Origin: Lineus longissimus
Lineage: Eukaryota > Nemertea > Pilidiophora > Heteronemertea > Lineidae
Reading direction: 5' to 3'
NCBI RefSeq assembly: GCF_910592395.1
Contig: NC_088315.1
Coordinates: 10,792,501-10,856,500 of the forward strand
Length of the DNA: 64,000 bases
Shown: positions 53,371 to 64,000 of the stretch, one piece after another
Position numbering within the stretch: position 1 is the stretch's first letter
Layout of the letters: the number at the start of each line of letters is the position of its first letter
Position numbers and translations under genes: made by a program
The notes under the pieces: generated by a model
Database searches by the model: none
Told to the model about the DNA's origin: nothing
Seen by the model: only the letters and a program-made list of their open reading frames with translations

Positions 53371-54735
53371 GGAGGCATGGGATGGTCATAACCACCATTG
53401 TCGGCGAGAAGGAGACGACATAGGGACTGCCAATATGGCTTGATCGTATCAGACAAAGTCACAACCACCATTGTGGGTGATAGGAGGAGACGATACAGGG
53501 ACGGTCAAGACCTGATCGTATCAGGTATAGTCACAACCAACATTGTGGAGGCATGGGATGGTCATAACCACCATTGTCGGTGAGAAGGAGACGACATAGG
53601 GACTGTCAATAGGACCTAGGCATATAGTCACAACCACCATTGTCAGTGAGGAGGAGACGACACAGGGACTGTAAATATGACCTGATCGTATCAGGTATAG
53701 TCACAACCAACATTGTGGAGGCATGGGATGGTCATAACCACCATTGTCGGTGAGAAGGAGACGACACAGGGACTGTCAACAGGACCTAGGCATAGTCACA
53801 ACCAACATTGTCGGTGAGAAGGAGACGACGTAGGGACTGCCAATATGGCCTGATCGTATCAGACAAAGTCACAACCACCATTGTGGGTGATCAGGAGGAG
53901 ACAATACAGGGACGGTCAAGACCTGATCCGTATCAGGTATAGTCACAACCAACATTGTGGGTGAGGAGGAGACGACACAGGGCCTGGTCACAACCAACTG
54001 TCAATAGGACCTAGGCATAGTCACAACCAACATTGTCGGTGAGAAGGAGACGACACAGGGACTGTCAACAGTACCTAGGCATAGTCACAACCAACATTGT
54101 TGGTGAGGAGAAGACGACACAGGGACTGTCAATATGACCTGATCGTATCAGGTATAGTCACAACCAACATTGTGGAATCATAGGATGGTCATAACCACTA
54201 GTGTCGGTGAGAAGGAGACGACACAGGGACTGTCAATAGGACCTAGACATAGTCACAACCAACATTGTCGGTGAGAAGGAGACGACACAGGGACTGTCAA
54301 TAGGACCTAGACATAGTCACAACCAACATTGTCGGCGAGAAGGAGACGACATAGGGACTGCCAATATGGCCTGATCGTATCAGACAAAGTCACAACCACC
54401 ATTGTGGGTGATCAGGAGGAGACAATACAGGGACGGTCAAGACCTGGTCGTATCAGGTATAGTCACAACCAACATTGTTGGTGAGGAGGAGACGACACAG
54501 GGACTGTCAATAGGACCTAGACATAGTCACAACCAACATTGTCGGCGAGAAGGAGACGACATAGGGACTGCCAATATGGCCTGATCGTATCAGACAAAGT
54601 CACAACCACCATTGTGGGTGATCAGGAGGAGACAATACAGGGACGGTCAAGACCTGATCGTATCAGGTATAGTCACAACCAACATAGTGGGTGAGGAGGA
54701 GACGACACAGGGCCTAATCACAACCAACATCGTTG
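53371..54735 (+). repeat. Minisatellite, 64-bp basic unit with longer variants
   Basis: The basic unit is close to gtcacaaccaacattgtcgg, tgagaaggagacgacacagg, gactgtcaataggacctaga, cata (64 bp). Variants contain cctgatcgtatcagg, itself a palindrome, and are arranged in higher-order groups. There are about twenty units. It is not a CRISPR array: repeats are contiguous and of animal minisatellite type. Confidence 0.92.
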
Positions 54736-55640
54736 GATTTTAATACAAAGACGACTTCCTTGTTAGTGTACCACTCAAAACACTGACAACTGAAAATGAA
54801 GACAGGATCGATCGAGGGTTAAAGCCAATGGCCGCGTGCATGTGCCCGGACCCAAACTAACAAGACGGGTACTAGGGCCTAGCCTCTACATCTAGGCCAA
54901 CACTAGCACCCACAGCAACACTAATACATAAATTGCTGCTTTGGGGCACTATGTTGCCATTTTCGGCCAATATTTGCATGAAAAACAAAATTTGTCGGGA
55001 TCGCTGGGCGAGGGGGGGGGGCATAGTGCTGAGCCCTGTCCCCTCTCACTAGCTGTGCCCCTGAAACCGGTATCTCGAAGGGTATTAAAAATGCCCCCTA
55101 TTTCTGGATGCCCCACAGGACAGGTTTCATTTTGTAGAAAATGTCCATTCCCAAAAGTGTATATAATTTGTAGGGCATTGAATACGTCCCGTAGTTTTAG
55201 ATACTCCACAAGACAGGTTTCATTTGTAAAAAAATCACATATATTTTGTTTTCAATTGGTCCAAAGGTGGCAGCACTGTACGGTAATTTTGGACGATGCG
55301 TTTCTTGAAATCAAGCAAAACTACGAGAGTGAAAATTGTGGGGTATACCATAAAGCCTAATGGACAAAACTCTCCCCAATAAAAAGCTTTTACTAAAACC
55401 AGTATCTTTCTGCGGACAGAAATGAACAGGGTGTTTATCCATTCCCTTTTAATGCCCAAGAACTATCAAATATTGCCATTTTCATCGTTTGGTCGATGGT
55501 GAATTTCCGACTCACATTTTGTCTTATAGTGATGCTTTCGACTGAGTTGAACTAAAGAACACTTTCAAATATTGTTGAACCAAATCTTTGTCCACAGGAA
55601 CTTTTGAAATTCTAATCTAGACGTTAGCATAATGGCGGAT

Positions 55641-55703
55641 ATAATGAAGTCGTATTTCAAGTCGGAAGCCAGCACTCCCCGGCTTGGAATACGACTTCAT
55701 TAT
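55641..55703. repeat. Hairpin with 16-bp perfect stem, longer imperfect stem
   Basis: ATAATGAAGTCGTATT (55641-55656) pairs with its complement (55688-55703). Inside, caagtcgg and ccggcttg extend the pairing with mismatches, so it looks like an aged or partly corrected palindrome. Confidence 0.8.
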
Positions 55704-55728
55704 TTGTGGCTGAGGCACACTTCCAATG

Positions 55729-55935
55729 AATACAGTGGAACCCCGGTCGCGACCACCTCAGTAACGCGACCACCCCGCGAACACGACCAAAATTCTCCGG
55801 TCCCGAATGGTTTTCTCTCTAATTCCCATTAACTGGCCCTCGCTAACACGACCACCCCGGTACCCAAACCGCGACCACCAGCTTGGTCGGTCACAAACTG
55901 CAAATTAACCCCGCTAACGCGACCATGAGGCCTAA
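55729..55935 (+). mobile_element. One end of a Tigger-like element (CAGTGGAACCCCGGTCGCG)
   Basis: It starts at TA followed by cagtggaaccccggtcgcga, with repeated gcgaccacc motifs. It is related in design to the element at 33115-33949. I find no matching inverted end nearby, so it appears truncated. Confidence 0.55.
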
Positions 55936-57490
55936 TTGCCGTAATCAACCATGACCGCATCGTATCAATTGGCACCTTCTCGCAAATCCGTGTTGATAGT
56001 TAGCACCTCGAACACAATGACCATGGGAATCCATATGAAAATAAATGATGTGTGAGTGAGTTTGATCAAATGTAAGCGCAAATAAAATGAAGAATAAACT
56101 TTTTTTTCGACTCACGGTTTGTTTTCATCATTTAGTATTAAATGATGTCAAGAGGCATGCGCACGTAGTTTTTAGGACAAATAAATTATGTTGATTAGTA
56201 AGAGTACCAATACTCAAAGTAAAGAATGCTAACTACGTCGTAATATTGATAAAATACGTTTTTAAAAAGATGATTTAATCAGTACCAGTTCAAATTGGCT
56301 GAAGTTAAAGCAGGAAGACATCAGGAAGAATTCTCAACATCTTCTCACATCACCTCTCTCAATGTTAGCGGGAATATTAGCTTGACATCAAGAAGGGCAG
56401 CTGCCGATGGTGTGAATAACATGCTTGCTCTAATTAGCATGCTCAAGTTTTAATGTAATGTTTGGTCTAATTAGCTCTCGTCAGTTTATTTACTCATTTA
56501 CATAAGTTGTAAATTAAACGCAAAACACTCAAGAAAATGATTTTTTATTCGTAATATACATGTAGTTTGCATAGTTTTTAACCAGGAAATATGATCTATA
56601 GTATGAAGCCGTTTTCAAATTAGTTTGATTAAAGGTGTCTCGAAATGACCAGTTTAAATCAATCACAATGCTAAGTCGGAGTCTGAACTTCTCTAATATA
56701 TTTTTTTCTCGCTGACTGCTGGAGCAACGGAGCTAAAAGGCGTGACACTTGGAAGGGATCTGCCCAATCAGGGCACGTACATAAATTGTGGGGCGCCGGG
56801 GGGGGGGGGGGGGGACAGAGCCTGGGTCTGGGGCTGGGTCTGGGGCCTCCCCCAGAAAAAAATCCCAGAATATGATAATTGAACCTCATTCCTAAACGAC
56901 AAAATCTGGGCATAGTTTATTTAATTCCAAATACGCACATTTTTAAGCCTGTCTGGAGGTTCTGGGCTACGTAAGGAGTCGTTCAAGTATTAAATACGCA
57001 GCTGGGGGGGGGGGGGCGTACACGGGCAGGGGTTCTTTCCAGATGGGGGGTCTAAAATACCCCAAAAGTTTGCATAATATAATGCTTGAATGACCCCATA
57101 ACCTGCCTAATGCCATCCTCACAGAGCGATGTTCGTTTGTTTAGTGACGCGATAAAGAGAAACCACTGTAAAAGTTGCCTGCAAGCGCTTAAAAATTTGA
57201 TAACATATTATATATCCCACAAATTTTTCAATCCCACTATCGATGATAAATATGTGGGGCAGTAATTATATGCCCCACAAAGACAAAAGTACACGTAGTG
57301 CTATCTAGACTACAAGTTGGAACTAAAACGGGACAAGTGTGTATAAAACAGAGTTATTGGAGAGTGACACTACGGTGTCCCATGAGGCCAAAGGGGTCTG
57401 AAAAACGTTGAAAAAATTGTGGGGCATTATATATGGACCACCAGCGAGATATGCCCCACAGTAAAGGTTTCATACAGAAAAAGACCTCAT

Positions 57491-58717
57491 AACTTGACGC
57501 AAGGGCCCAACGCGCCGCGTAGCGGCAAAAAAGCGAAGCTGGCGAAACATTTATAACGGGTCACCGTCACTTATTATTGGACTTATAGCGCATTTACGGG
57601 GTTGCAACTATTTTGCTTTATAGTGTCACCAGGAAAGAAAAGCATGCGACCTAACGCCGATCTATTTGTATAAAGTGATAATTGGAAGGTATATAGTAGG
57701 AAATATCAATAAAATAATCATTACATGTCGTCTTTTGAGGGCATTTTTGATTGTAAAAAATATATGTGTACGTCACCGTAGTCTCTGCAATGATAATTTT
57801 ATCAGAGCAGTCTCGCGCAAGTAGAAGTTCTTTACCTATTAGTTCTTCACTTATTAGTCTCAACGTCTGGCGCAAAGCCAGACGTTTTCCATTACGATTT
57901 CACTACGATGTTTGACAAGAAGGAGCAGTGCGCGATATATGCTAATGAGCAGACTTCCCTCGCTTGAGTTTCTGAAGAATGTTCCATATCGCGCTAAGCT
58001 CATCACTACTGATTATGACAGGCGTGCAACGGTAGGTATCTGCTCCCCAACTTCCACCCTAATACGGTACAATAAGTTACCATTTGATGGGAATGGGACA
58101 ATGCCCTCACTGTGTATGGAGTCATAGGGATAAGAAGACATTATTCATTAGTGTTGGTACAAGTGATTTTGCCCAAAAAGCATGTGCATTCAAAAAACAA
58201 AATATGCAAGGTTACGGTATCACGTACATGACCATGACGACGTGCAGAAAGTGCACTGGCCAGTGCATACCCTATGGCTATGTACTAGTAAACATGGTAA
58301 ACATGAACAACATCATTATTCATCGGCAGTTCATTTTACTCCGAGCTTTTCCTGAAACATATAGCCATGATGATTAGGCCTACCATGTACCATGACCAAT
58401 AACAGCACTAGATCATGTGGATGTCAACAAGTTCACATGAACCGTATAATCCCGCATAGCGCATGTGGGGCATGCGTCTAAACCAAAGCCCCAAAATCAC
58501 TTGTTTTGGTCTATTTCAGTTTCACTTGTGTTTCCCCCGTCTCCCAGTCCATAATACATTTACAGTTTACAATCCCCGATCATGGCCCAACAAAAGGTCA
58601 TCGGTTGACTAAAGGAACACAACTGTTCAATGGATTTATAGTTGAATGCGATCAAACTACGTCTTTTCAATCGTGGATTGTAAATTTAACCCCATGGGCC
58701 TAGGGAAGGCCCTATAA
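57491..58717 (+). mobile_element. Dispersed repeat of about 1.2 kb, copy 2 (uninterrupted)
   Basis: The partner of 24842-27000 without the 943-bp insertion. Both ends are the same (gacgcaagggcccaacgcgc; ctagggaaggccctataa), and it is almost identical. The shared 97-codon frame at 58084-58377 carries the same CPHC and CRKC cysteine pairs. A shorter, more diverged relative lies at 60945-61090. Confidence 0.85.
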
Positions 58718-58961
58718 CAATACTTTCGACACAGTTATTATCTCCGGTGCCTCCACCATGTTACACACAGTGCTCACTGCTGATTCTAAAATGCGCCACC
58801 TAGTCAAAACAGGACATATGTTCTTCTAGGAATAGATCTCTTTCCAATATTTCGTCATTCCACTATCGTCATCACCTCATCATACTTTCATTGACATTAC
58901 AGGCACACATCCACAGAGCACTCTTCAAATCATCTACACAGTGGTTATCCAACTAGGATTA

Positions 58962-60039
58962 TAAGACCCCCTTTAGGAGGGGCTCTTAAGATACACGTGT
59001 GTGCGGGAGTATATAATGTAAATGAAGTGAAATAAAGAGAGTAAATATTGTATATCCAACAAACAATTTTTTTTGGTTTTTCAAAATGGCGCTGATAAAT
59101 AAATCAGACCAGTTGTAGCGCTGAATTATAAATCAGACCAGTTGTAACAGGTTACGAGAACATCTAATTTAAATCTTCATGGGAATTCGCTACATATGCC
59201 TAAGAAATTGGCCAATTATATTGATATTTTTATTAGAGAAATATCCGTCCTAAATAATGACAGAAAAGGGTGGTTTATTTCAATTTTGTGTCGACATGGT
59301 CGAGGTCACGTGACATAAACAAAACAATCGCGCACACCCGTCCAAAAAAGGCACTTTAAGAAAAACAAATACGTTTTTCCTGCTTAAAACCACACTGACG
59401 ACTAAGTTATATTGGTCTACTGCCCAAATCTGAAGTATCAAAATGAATAACAAACTAAAACTAGCTCTATTTAGCAAAAGTTGCGTGAAAAATTCGGGTG
59501 AGCGACATTCTGCACCCTAGCGGCCAATAATTAAACTACTTTCAGCCGTCTGCTCCGGTCTCGTTAGGGAGTTTTTCCCAGTTTTCCCGCGATGATGACG
59601 TGACCCATTAACAGGACGTAACATCTATTTTAAAATGCGTTTCCGAAGTGAATGCATGAGGACAACCCATTTGTGTCGTATATCACTGGAAACGCCCGAT
59701 TCCCGTGAATAAGGACAATCACAATGTATTACATTACCAAAACAAAACTGTGTCGGAAGGAACTATATGGATGGTCTCATCGCACCCCCCCCCCCCCCTC
59801 CAGCAGTATGACACAGAAGGGCTAGTTGACTGTCCACCGGGGGGGGGGGGGGGTTGGGGGGAGCTTCCCCCCAACGCACTGGTAAAAACCTATGTCGACG
59901 GAGGGGGGTTTGGGGGGTGTCCCCCCATTGTAACAGCTGTAGTTGTTAGAGCTTGCACTTAACATATGCTCGTCGGGGGGTTCGGGGGAGCTCCCCCGAC
60001 CTAAAGGGGGGCTCACTAAGTCCTTGACTTTACATATTA
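58962..60039 (+). mobile_element. G-rich repeat of about 1.08 kb, copy 3
   Basis: It has the same ends and internal order as copies 1 and 2 at 48965 and 50040, with expanded C and G runs at about 59786 and 59839. It is a single copy here, about 8 kb from the tandem pair. Confidence 0.87.
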
Positions 60040-62794
60040 AAGGTAATTTCTTAGCCCCGCACAGTGGGTTTCAGTCTTGATAAAGGGGCACTATTGCTAG
60101 CAGCTAGGTAGGCAAGATAAAGTTAGACGAAGTAGCCGATAGGGGTCTCTCACCCCTCAAAGTCCGTCACAACTATTCAAGCTTGTACAAGGAATACATG
60201 CAGCGCTGACTCTAACAAGACCCAATGGGAATGTCGCACAGTCATCTGTCAAAAACAAGACCTATGTTGCAGTATGATCTCTTGCCAATATTTAATAATT
60301 GCACTATCGTCATCACCTCATCATACTTCATTGACATTACAGGCACACATTGACATTGACCACTGTTGCAGTCAACGACACAGTCGCTATCCAAGTAGCA
60401 TTATAGAGGTAATTATCATTATCATACCTCATAAGCATGTGAACCAATCACGTCGCGTCCTTTGCGATCACGGCAAAGCCTCATGGAATAATGTCTTTCA
60501 CCGTTGAATAATTTTTCATATTCCATGCCTACAAGTACAACTTCAATTTCTTCATATTCCATGGCTAGAAGTTCAATACTAATATAATATCCAAGATGAA
60601 GTTACAAGAAGTAGTCAATAGGGGTCTCTCACCTCTCACTGTATGTCCACACTATTCACGCTTGTACGAGGAATACATTCAATGCTGAATCTAACAACAC
60701 CCAGTGCCCTTACTCTGTATATTAGTCACTGGAAGATGGCCCATTCCACTCCTTGCTTCTACTTCGCCTATAGTCTCATTGCAAACGCCTCAGTTCTATG
60801 ATATCACATTCACTTTCAGCTGTCATGCAACGCAACAACTGTGCTATCTGCCATCGCACATCAACGAAGAAGTGCTGCCGCCCACATTCCACCTCACGTC
60901 TGTCCGACCAGCTGCAATCCTCGAGGACGCCCCACTGTACCACGATTTCACTACGATGTTTGACAAGAAGGAGCAGTGCGCGAGATAGGCTAATGAGCAG
61001 ACCTCCCTCGCTTGAGTTTCGGAAGAATGTTCCATATCGCGCTAAGCTGACCACTGCTGACCATGACAGGCGTGCATTGGACTGGTACAGGTTGGAACTA
61101 AACATTGAATATGCTGGTGGTGTCGCTTTCTGATGAGAAGTTGGTCGTGACTGATGCAGTATCCTTGGACTTGTCCACAGCATCGTTCAATCATTGCTCT
61201 CTGAGCTGCCTTGATTCTGTACTTACCCAAATACTAAGACCAAATGCCTGTTGACTGTGCTTTAAGAGAGACTGGCGCCATGCCTAGAGATATGACTGAC
61301 CCCTATTGGCAAATTTGTATGACTTTATCTTGCCTACCTAGCTGCTGCCTATAGTCTCCCTTTAACTGCGGAACACTTCAAAGTCGATAAAATGCCATGT
61401 TCCACCTTTTAATGTGCTCAGACTGCCATTTTCAAAATAATCAAGTCAGGACACTGCCTTCTAGTCTCATAATAAATTTTGCTTTCCTCAATAATAACAT
61501 TTCTTCTTCTTCAATGCTTTCATCATTCCAAACTTCTCCTCCTCTGACTTTTACAGGGGTACAGTCATGGCAATCAAAACCCAAATACTGAGACCAAATG
61601 CCTGTTGACTGTGCTTTAAGAGAGACTGGCGCCATGCCTAGTCTCTCTTAAAGCACAGTCAACAGACACCAACCCCCTCAGACTCAGAAACCACAAACTT
61701 CCAACCCTTCCTGCTACCTTAATACTTCTGGATAATGTATTTATATATATATGTACATACAATGCATGCATTGGAAGCTGTACTGGCTTCGGTATCAATG
61801 AATGCAACTGACAGTGATACAGAATCTGTTGAGCTGTTAAAGTGATTCTTTCACCGATGTGATGCCCTCATCATTTATTTGGGACGAGACCTGTTGCCCG
61901 CTCAACTGCTGTTGCCGACCGCCACTTGGTTGTAGGCCTATAGGCCAACCCGTCCTACCCGTCCTCTGAACTGCCGAACTTGACGAGTGTTTGGTCGACA
62001 TATTTGGCGCCTGCCTGAGCTTCATGTGAATTGTATGCCCAATCAACTAAGCCCGTAATTGTCAACGACGGGTTTGTAGTTCAATACCTGGCATGTGGCA
62101 TTTAGCGATTGGCATTAGGCAATGACAATGTGTTACTTAGTATATCAAATGCTATAAAACAGGGGTTTATTGATGGTGACAATTCATCATTATTCTTTGG
62201 ATCATTAACACAATTGAAATGACGTCACTCCTGGGATTTATTTTGTTGAATTTGATGATTTGAATTAATAAACAATTTAAAACATTTATGTGTAACCTCC
62301 TCATGTCTGTGCTAACAGGGTGCTCCAGTGTGCTGTCCCCACGTCTCGTCATATATTTTGTTCATAAACAATTCATGTTGACAGACTTTGAGTACTGTAC
62401 TTAAAGTATGTATTGAGTATCCTTGAGTTTCAATTGATTTGACAATTAGGGACGTTCCATAATTTCTGGACGGAGTCCGCCTACAATACTGATGAGTCAT
62501 TATCTAGGAAGCTGCCCCATATCTACAATACAATACTATGCAGTACTGTTGAGCAGGACTCACTTGTCCCCATGAGAGCCACGTCCTAAAAGCCGGAAAA
62601 TGATGAAAAATATTGTAGGAGCTGTTTGAGATTCTTTTGGTACATTGCTATTGCGATTGCCATTGCCAAGTTTTGAACTAACTACCGGCCTGGTAAGAAG
62701 AACCGGCGAAACTTCGTTACACAGCATTTAATTGCCCACATTCCATACATTCAGAACTGTCACTTTCTTCAACTGCAGGTGCAAAAGTCGCACG
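60040..62794. other. About 2.75 kb of intergenic sequence with old repeat fragments
   Basis: 60945-61090 is a diverged piece of the repeat at 57491. Sentences such as cgtcatcacctcatcatact occur at 58869 and 60309. A duplicated stretch at 61231-61290 recurs at 61580-61640 and ends in a perfect hairpin. No gene is supported. The promoter of the gene at 62795 must lie at the right end, but I see no defensible TATA box. Confidence 0.5.
61603..61664. repeat. Perfect 25-bp hairpin with 12-nt loop
   Basis: Positions 61603-61627 (tgttgactgtgctttaagag plus five bases) are the exact complement of 61640-61664. The left arm is also part of the nearby direct duplicate at 61248-61272, which has no inverted arm. 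Confidence 0.9.
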
Positions 62795-64000
62795 ATGGAT
62801 GATGTAAAGGAATTTCTTGCGAGTACAGGACTAGATAAAGAAACCTTCGAGCGGCTAAGAGATGATGGCGTAAGTATCATTTGATCTATCGCTTTCAACA
62901 GCAACTGGTGTCATACTGTCTATTGCATGATGCATAAATTTATGTCAAGTCCACTGACGGGGCGGAAAACTGTGATAACATCTGATTGGTTGGCAAAGTG
63001 CCGAGGCATCGTTGTGGTTGTCGTTTGGCTATACTGCAGTCAATCCTATACAATTTCCCAGTCTCGGGGATGACGATGAGAGATGCCGCAGTTCAAAAGA
63101 GACTGGGTTCAGAGTCTAACCAAAGTCATGAACGATGGATCAATGTTAGTCTCATTGTTCCCAATTCAAAGTTACACAAAAATGTTTTATGGATTGCATC
63201 GCTGTGTTTTGCAGATTGACGAGCATGTCGTTCCACTGATGAGTGAGGACCAACTCTCCAAGTACGTAACACGATATGGTGACAGATTGGCCTTGAGGAA
63301 CTTTTGTTCACAACGGCAGAGCAGAGAGAAACACACCAGCAAAAAAAGAAAATCGTCATTGCTTGCTAGGCTTAAACGGCGCATTCGGTCGAAGACGAAT
63401 CTAAACAATTTGGATGACGACATGGAAGATGACAAGAATCAGTGTTCCGCTACATCCAGGATACAGACAAGGCGGATCGAACTTGGTTGGCTTATGGTGA
63501 CGGAGCAAGCAGAGGGCACGCTCGAGTACAAACAAGTGCGCACTAACCAGGGCGGGGGGACGCGGTCACTCAATGTAGATATGGACTTCAAAGCTGAGGA
63601 CTTGCTGATTGTCGCAAAGGCTCTGTTTTTTCCTGATGGAGTATCGAGCAAGGGTGAACTTGGAAAGTTTAGATTCAGTTTGAAAGATTTTCAACATAAC
63701 GATGTAGATTCTGATCTCACTGTCAAGGAACACTATGGGAAAACGAGGTTAACGCTTTTGCGTTTCTACTTGTGTTCGCAAGTCCTTTCTGATGCGAAGG
63801 AGGAAACTAGCGGGGCAGGTGAACATCAACAAAGATCACTGCCATCTGCAGCTGCAGGCTCAGCAGCACAGGCTGAGTGCATGCCCAGCACAAGCACGCC
63901 GATATCGGATCTAGGTCTACCAACAGTTCCTGCAGTAGCATTCGAGTGTGAGGTATCATATCCACTGGCAGACCCAGCCCAAAACCTGGACATTTCGGAG
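62795..64000 (+). CDS. 5' part of a gene with SAM-like and GGGTR domains, runs off the window
   Basis: Exon 1 (62795-62869, 25 codons) ends at gtaagt. Exon 2 starts at 63215 after gctgtgttttgcag and stays open to 64000. Both are phase 0. Residues 1-55 form a SAM-like helical module (MDDVKEFLASTGLDKETFER, then EHVVPLMSEDQLSKYVTRYG). A basic stretch follows (SKKRKSSLLARLKRRIRSK), a possible nuclear signal. Then comes a conserved-looking region: RRIELGWLMV, YKQVRTNQGGGTRSLNVD, AKALFFPDGVSSKGEL and TRLTLLRFYL. I recall this GGGTR region at the N-terminus of fish and coral proteins annotated as G2/M E3 ubiquitin ligase-like, which carry a HECT domain further on; whether a HECT domain follows is unknown. 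The tail turns Ser/Ala/Pro-rich. Confidence 0.75.

Larger units (their letters stand above)
54736..57490. other. About 2.7 kb with repeats and no supported gene
   Basis: It contains poly-G runs (about 55010, 56799, 57005), a hairpin at 55641-55703, one end of a Tigger-like element at 55729, and several gtggggcat/atgccccac motifs shared with 30260-30330. Short frames here follow the simple sequence. Confidence 0.5.

Noticed and set aside
53398-54584. The repeat array could be read as a CRISPR-like array or coding repeats
   Set aside because: Units are contiguous, variable and lack unique spacers; the genome is eukaryotic. It is a minisatellite.

Overview
This window is animal nuclear DNA. Its genes are split by GT-AG introns, and it is crowded with eukaryotic transposable elements: CR1-like LINE, Penelope-like, PIF/Harbinger, Kolobok-like, Tigger/pogo-like, a TIR element with a 9-bp target duplication, and many MITEs. 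The element mix, long introns full of MITEs, and PAN, SET and SAM-like families suggest a marine invertebrate, perhaps an amphioxus or other non-vertebrate deuterostome. That taxonomic guess is inference only.

Region 1 (1-22 kb). A LINE 3' end is followed by a direct tandem segmental duplication of about 10 kb (block A about 1.08-11.16 kb, block B about 11.6-21.7 kb). Each block holds a PAN/apple-like exon and two single-exon genes of unknown function. Block B keeps both genes intact (18268-19203 and 20251-21261). In block A both are broken: one by a 438-bp insertion, the other by a Harbinger insertion now at the centre of an 1166-bp palindrome. Block A also carries a Penelope-like element with a GIY-YIG domain. 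Block B carries a 2.8-kb Harbinger with a nested MITE.

Region 2 (22-30.4 kb). Decayed gene fragments on the minus strand, a dispersed repeat split by a 943-bp TIR element, a 21-bp tandem repeat, and about 3 kb without recognisable genes.

Region 3 (30.4-53 kb, minus strand). Reading splice sites and codon phases by eye, I assemble one large gene. It encodes a KMT5A/SETD8-like SET methyltransferase domain, a helical linker, five tandem copies of one 90-bp phase-1 acidic exon, and a 2.6-kb last exon with two zinc-finger motifs, a Crypton-like tyrosine-recombinase domain and a Myb/SANT-like domain. All junction phases agree. The introns hold a 2.77-kb Kolobok-like foldback element, a Tigger-like element and several MITEs. 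This gene is the most interesting object here.

Region 4 (49-62.8 kb). Three copies of a G-rich repeat of about 1.08 kb, a 64-bp minisatellite, a second copy of the region 2 dispersed repeat, and several perfect hairpins.

Region 5 (62.8-64 kb, plus strand). The first two exons of a gene with a SAM-like N-terminal domain and a GGGTR-type domain. It runs off the window end.

All gene models come from reading the sequence; no homology search or transcript data were used.
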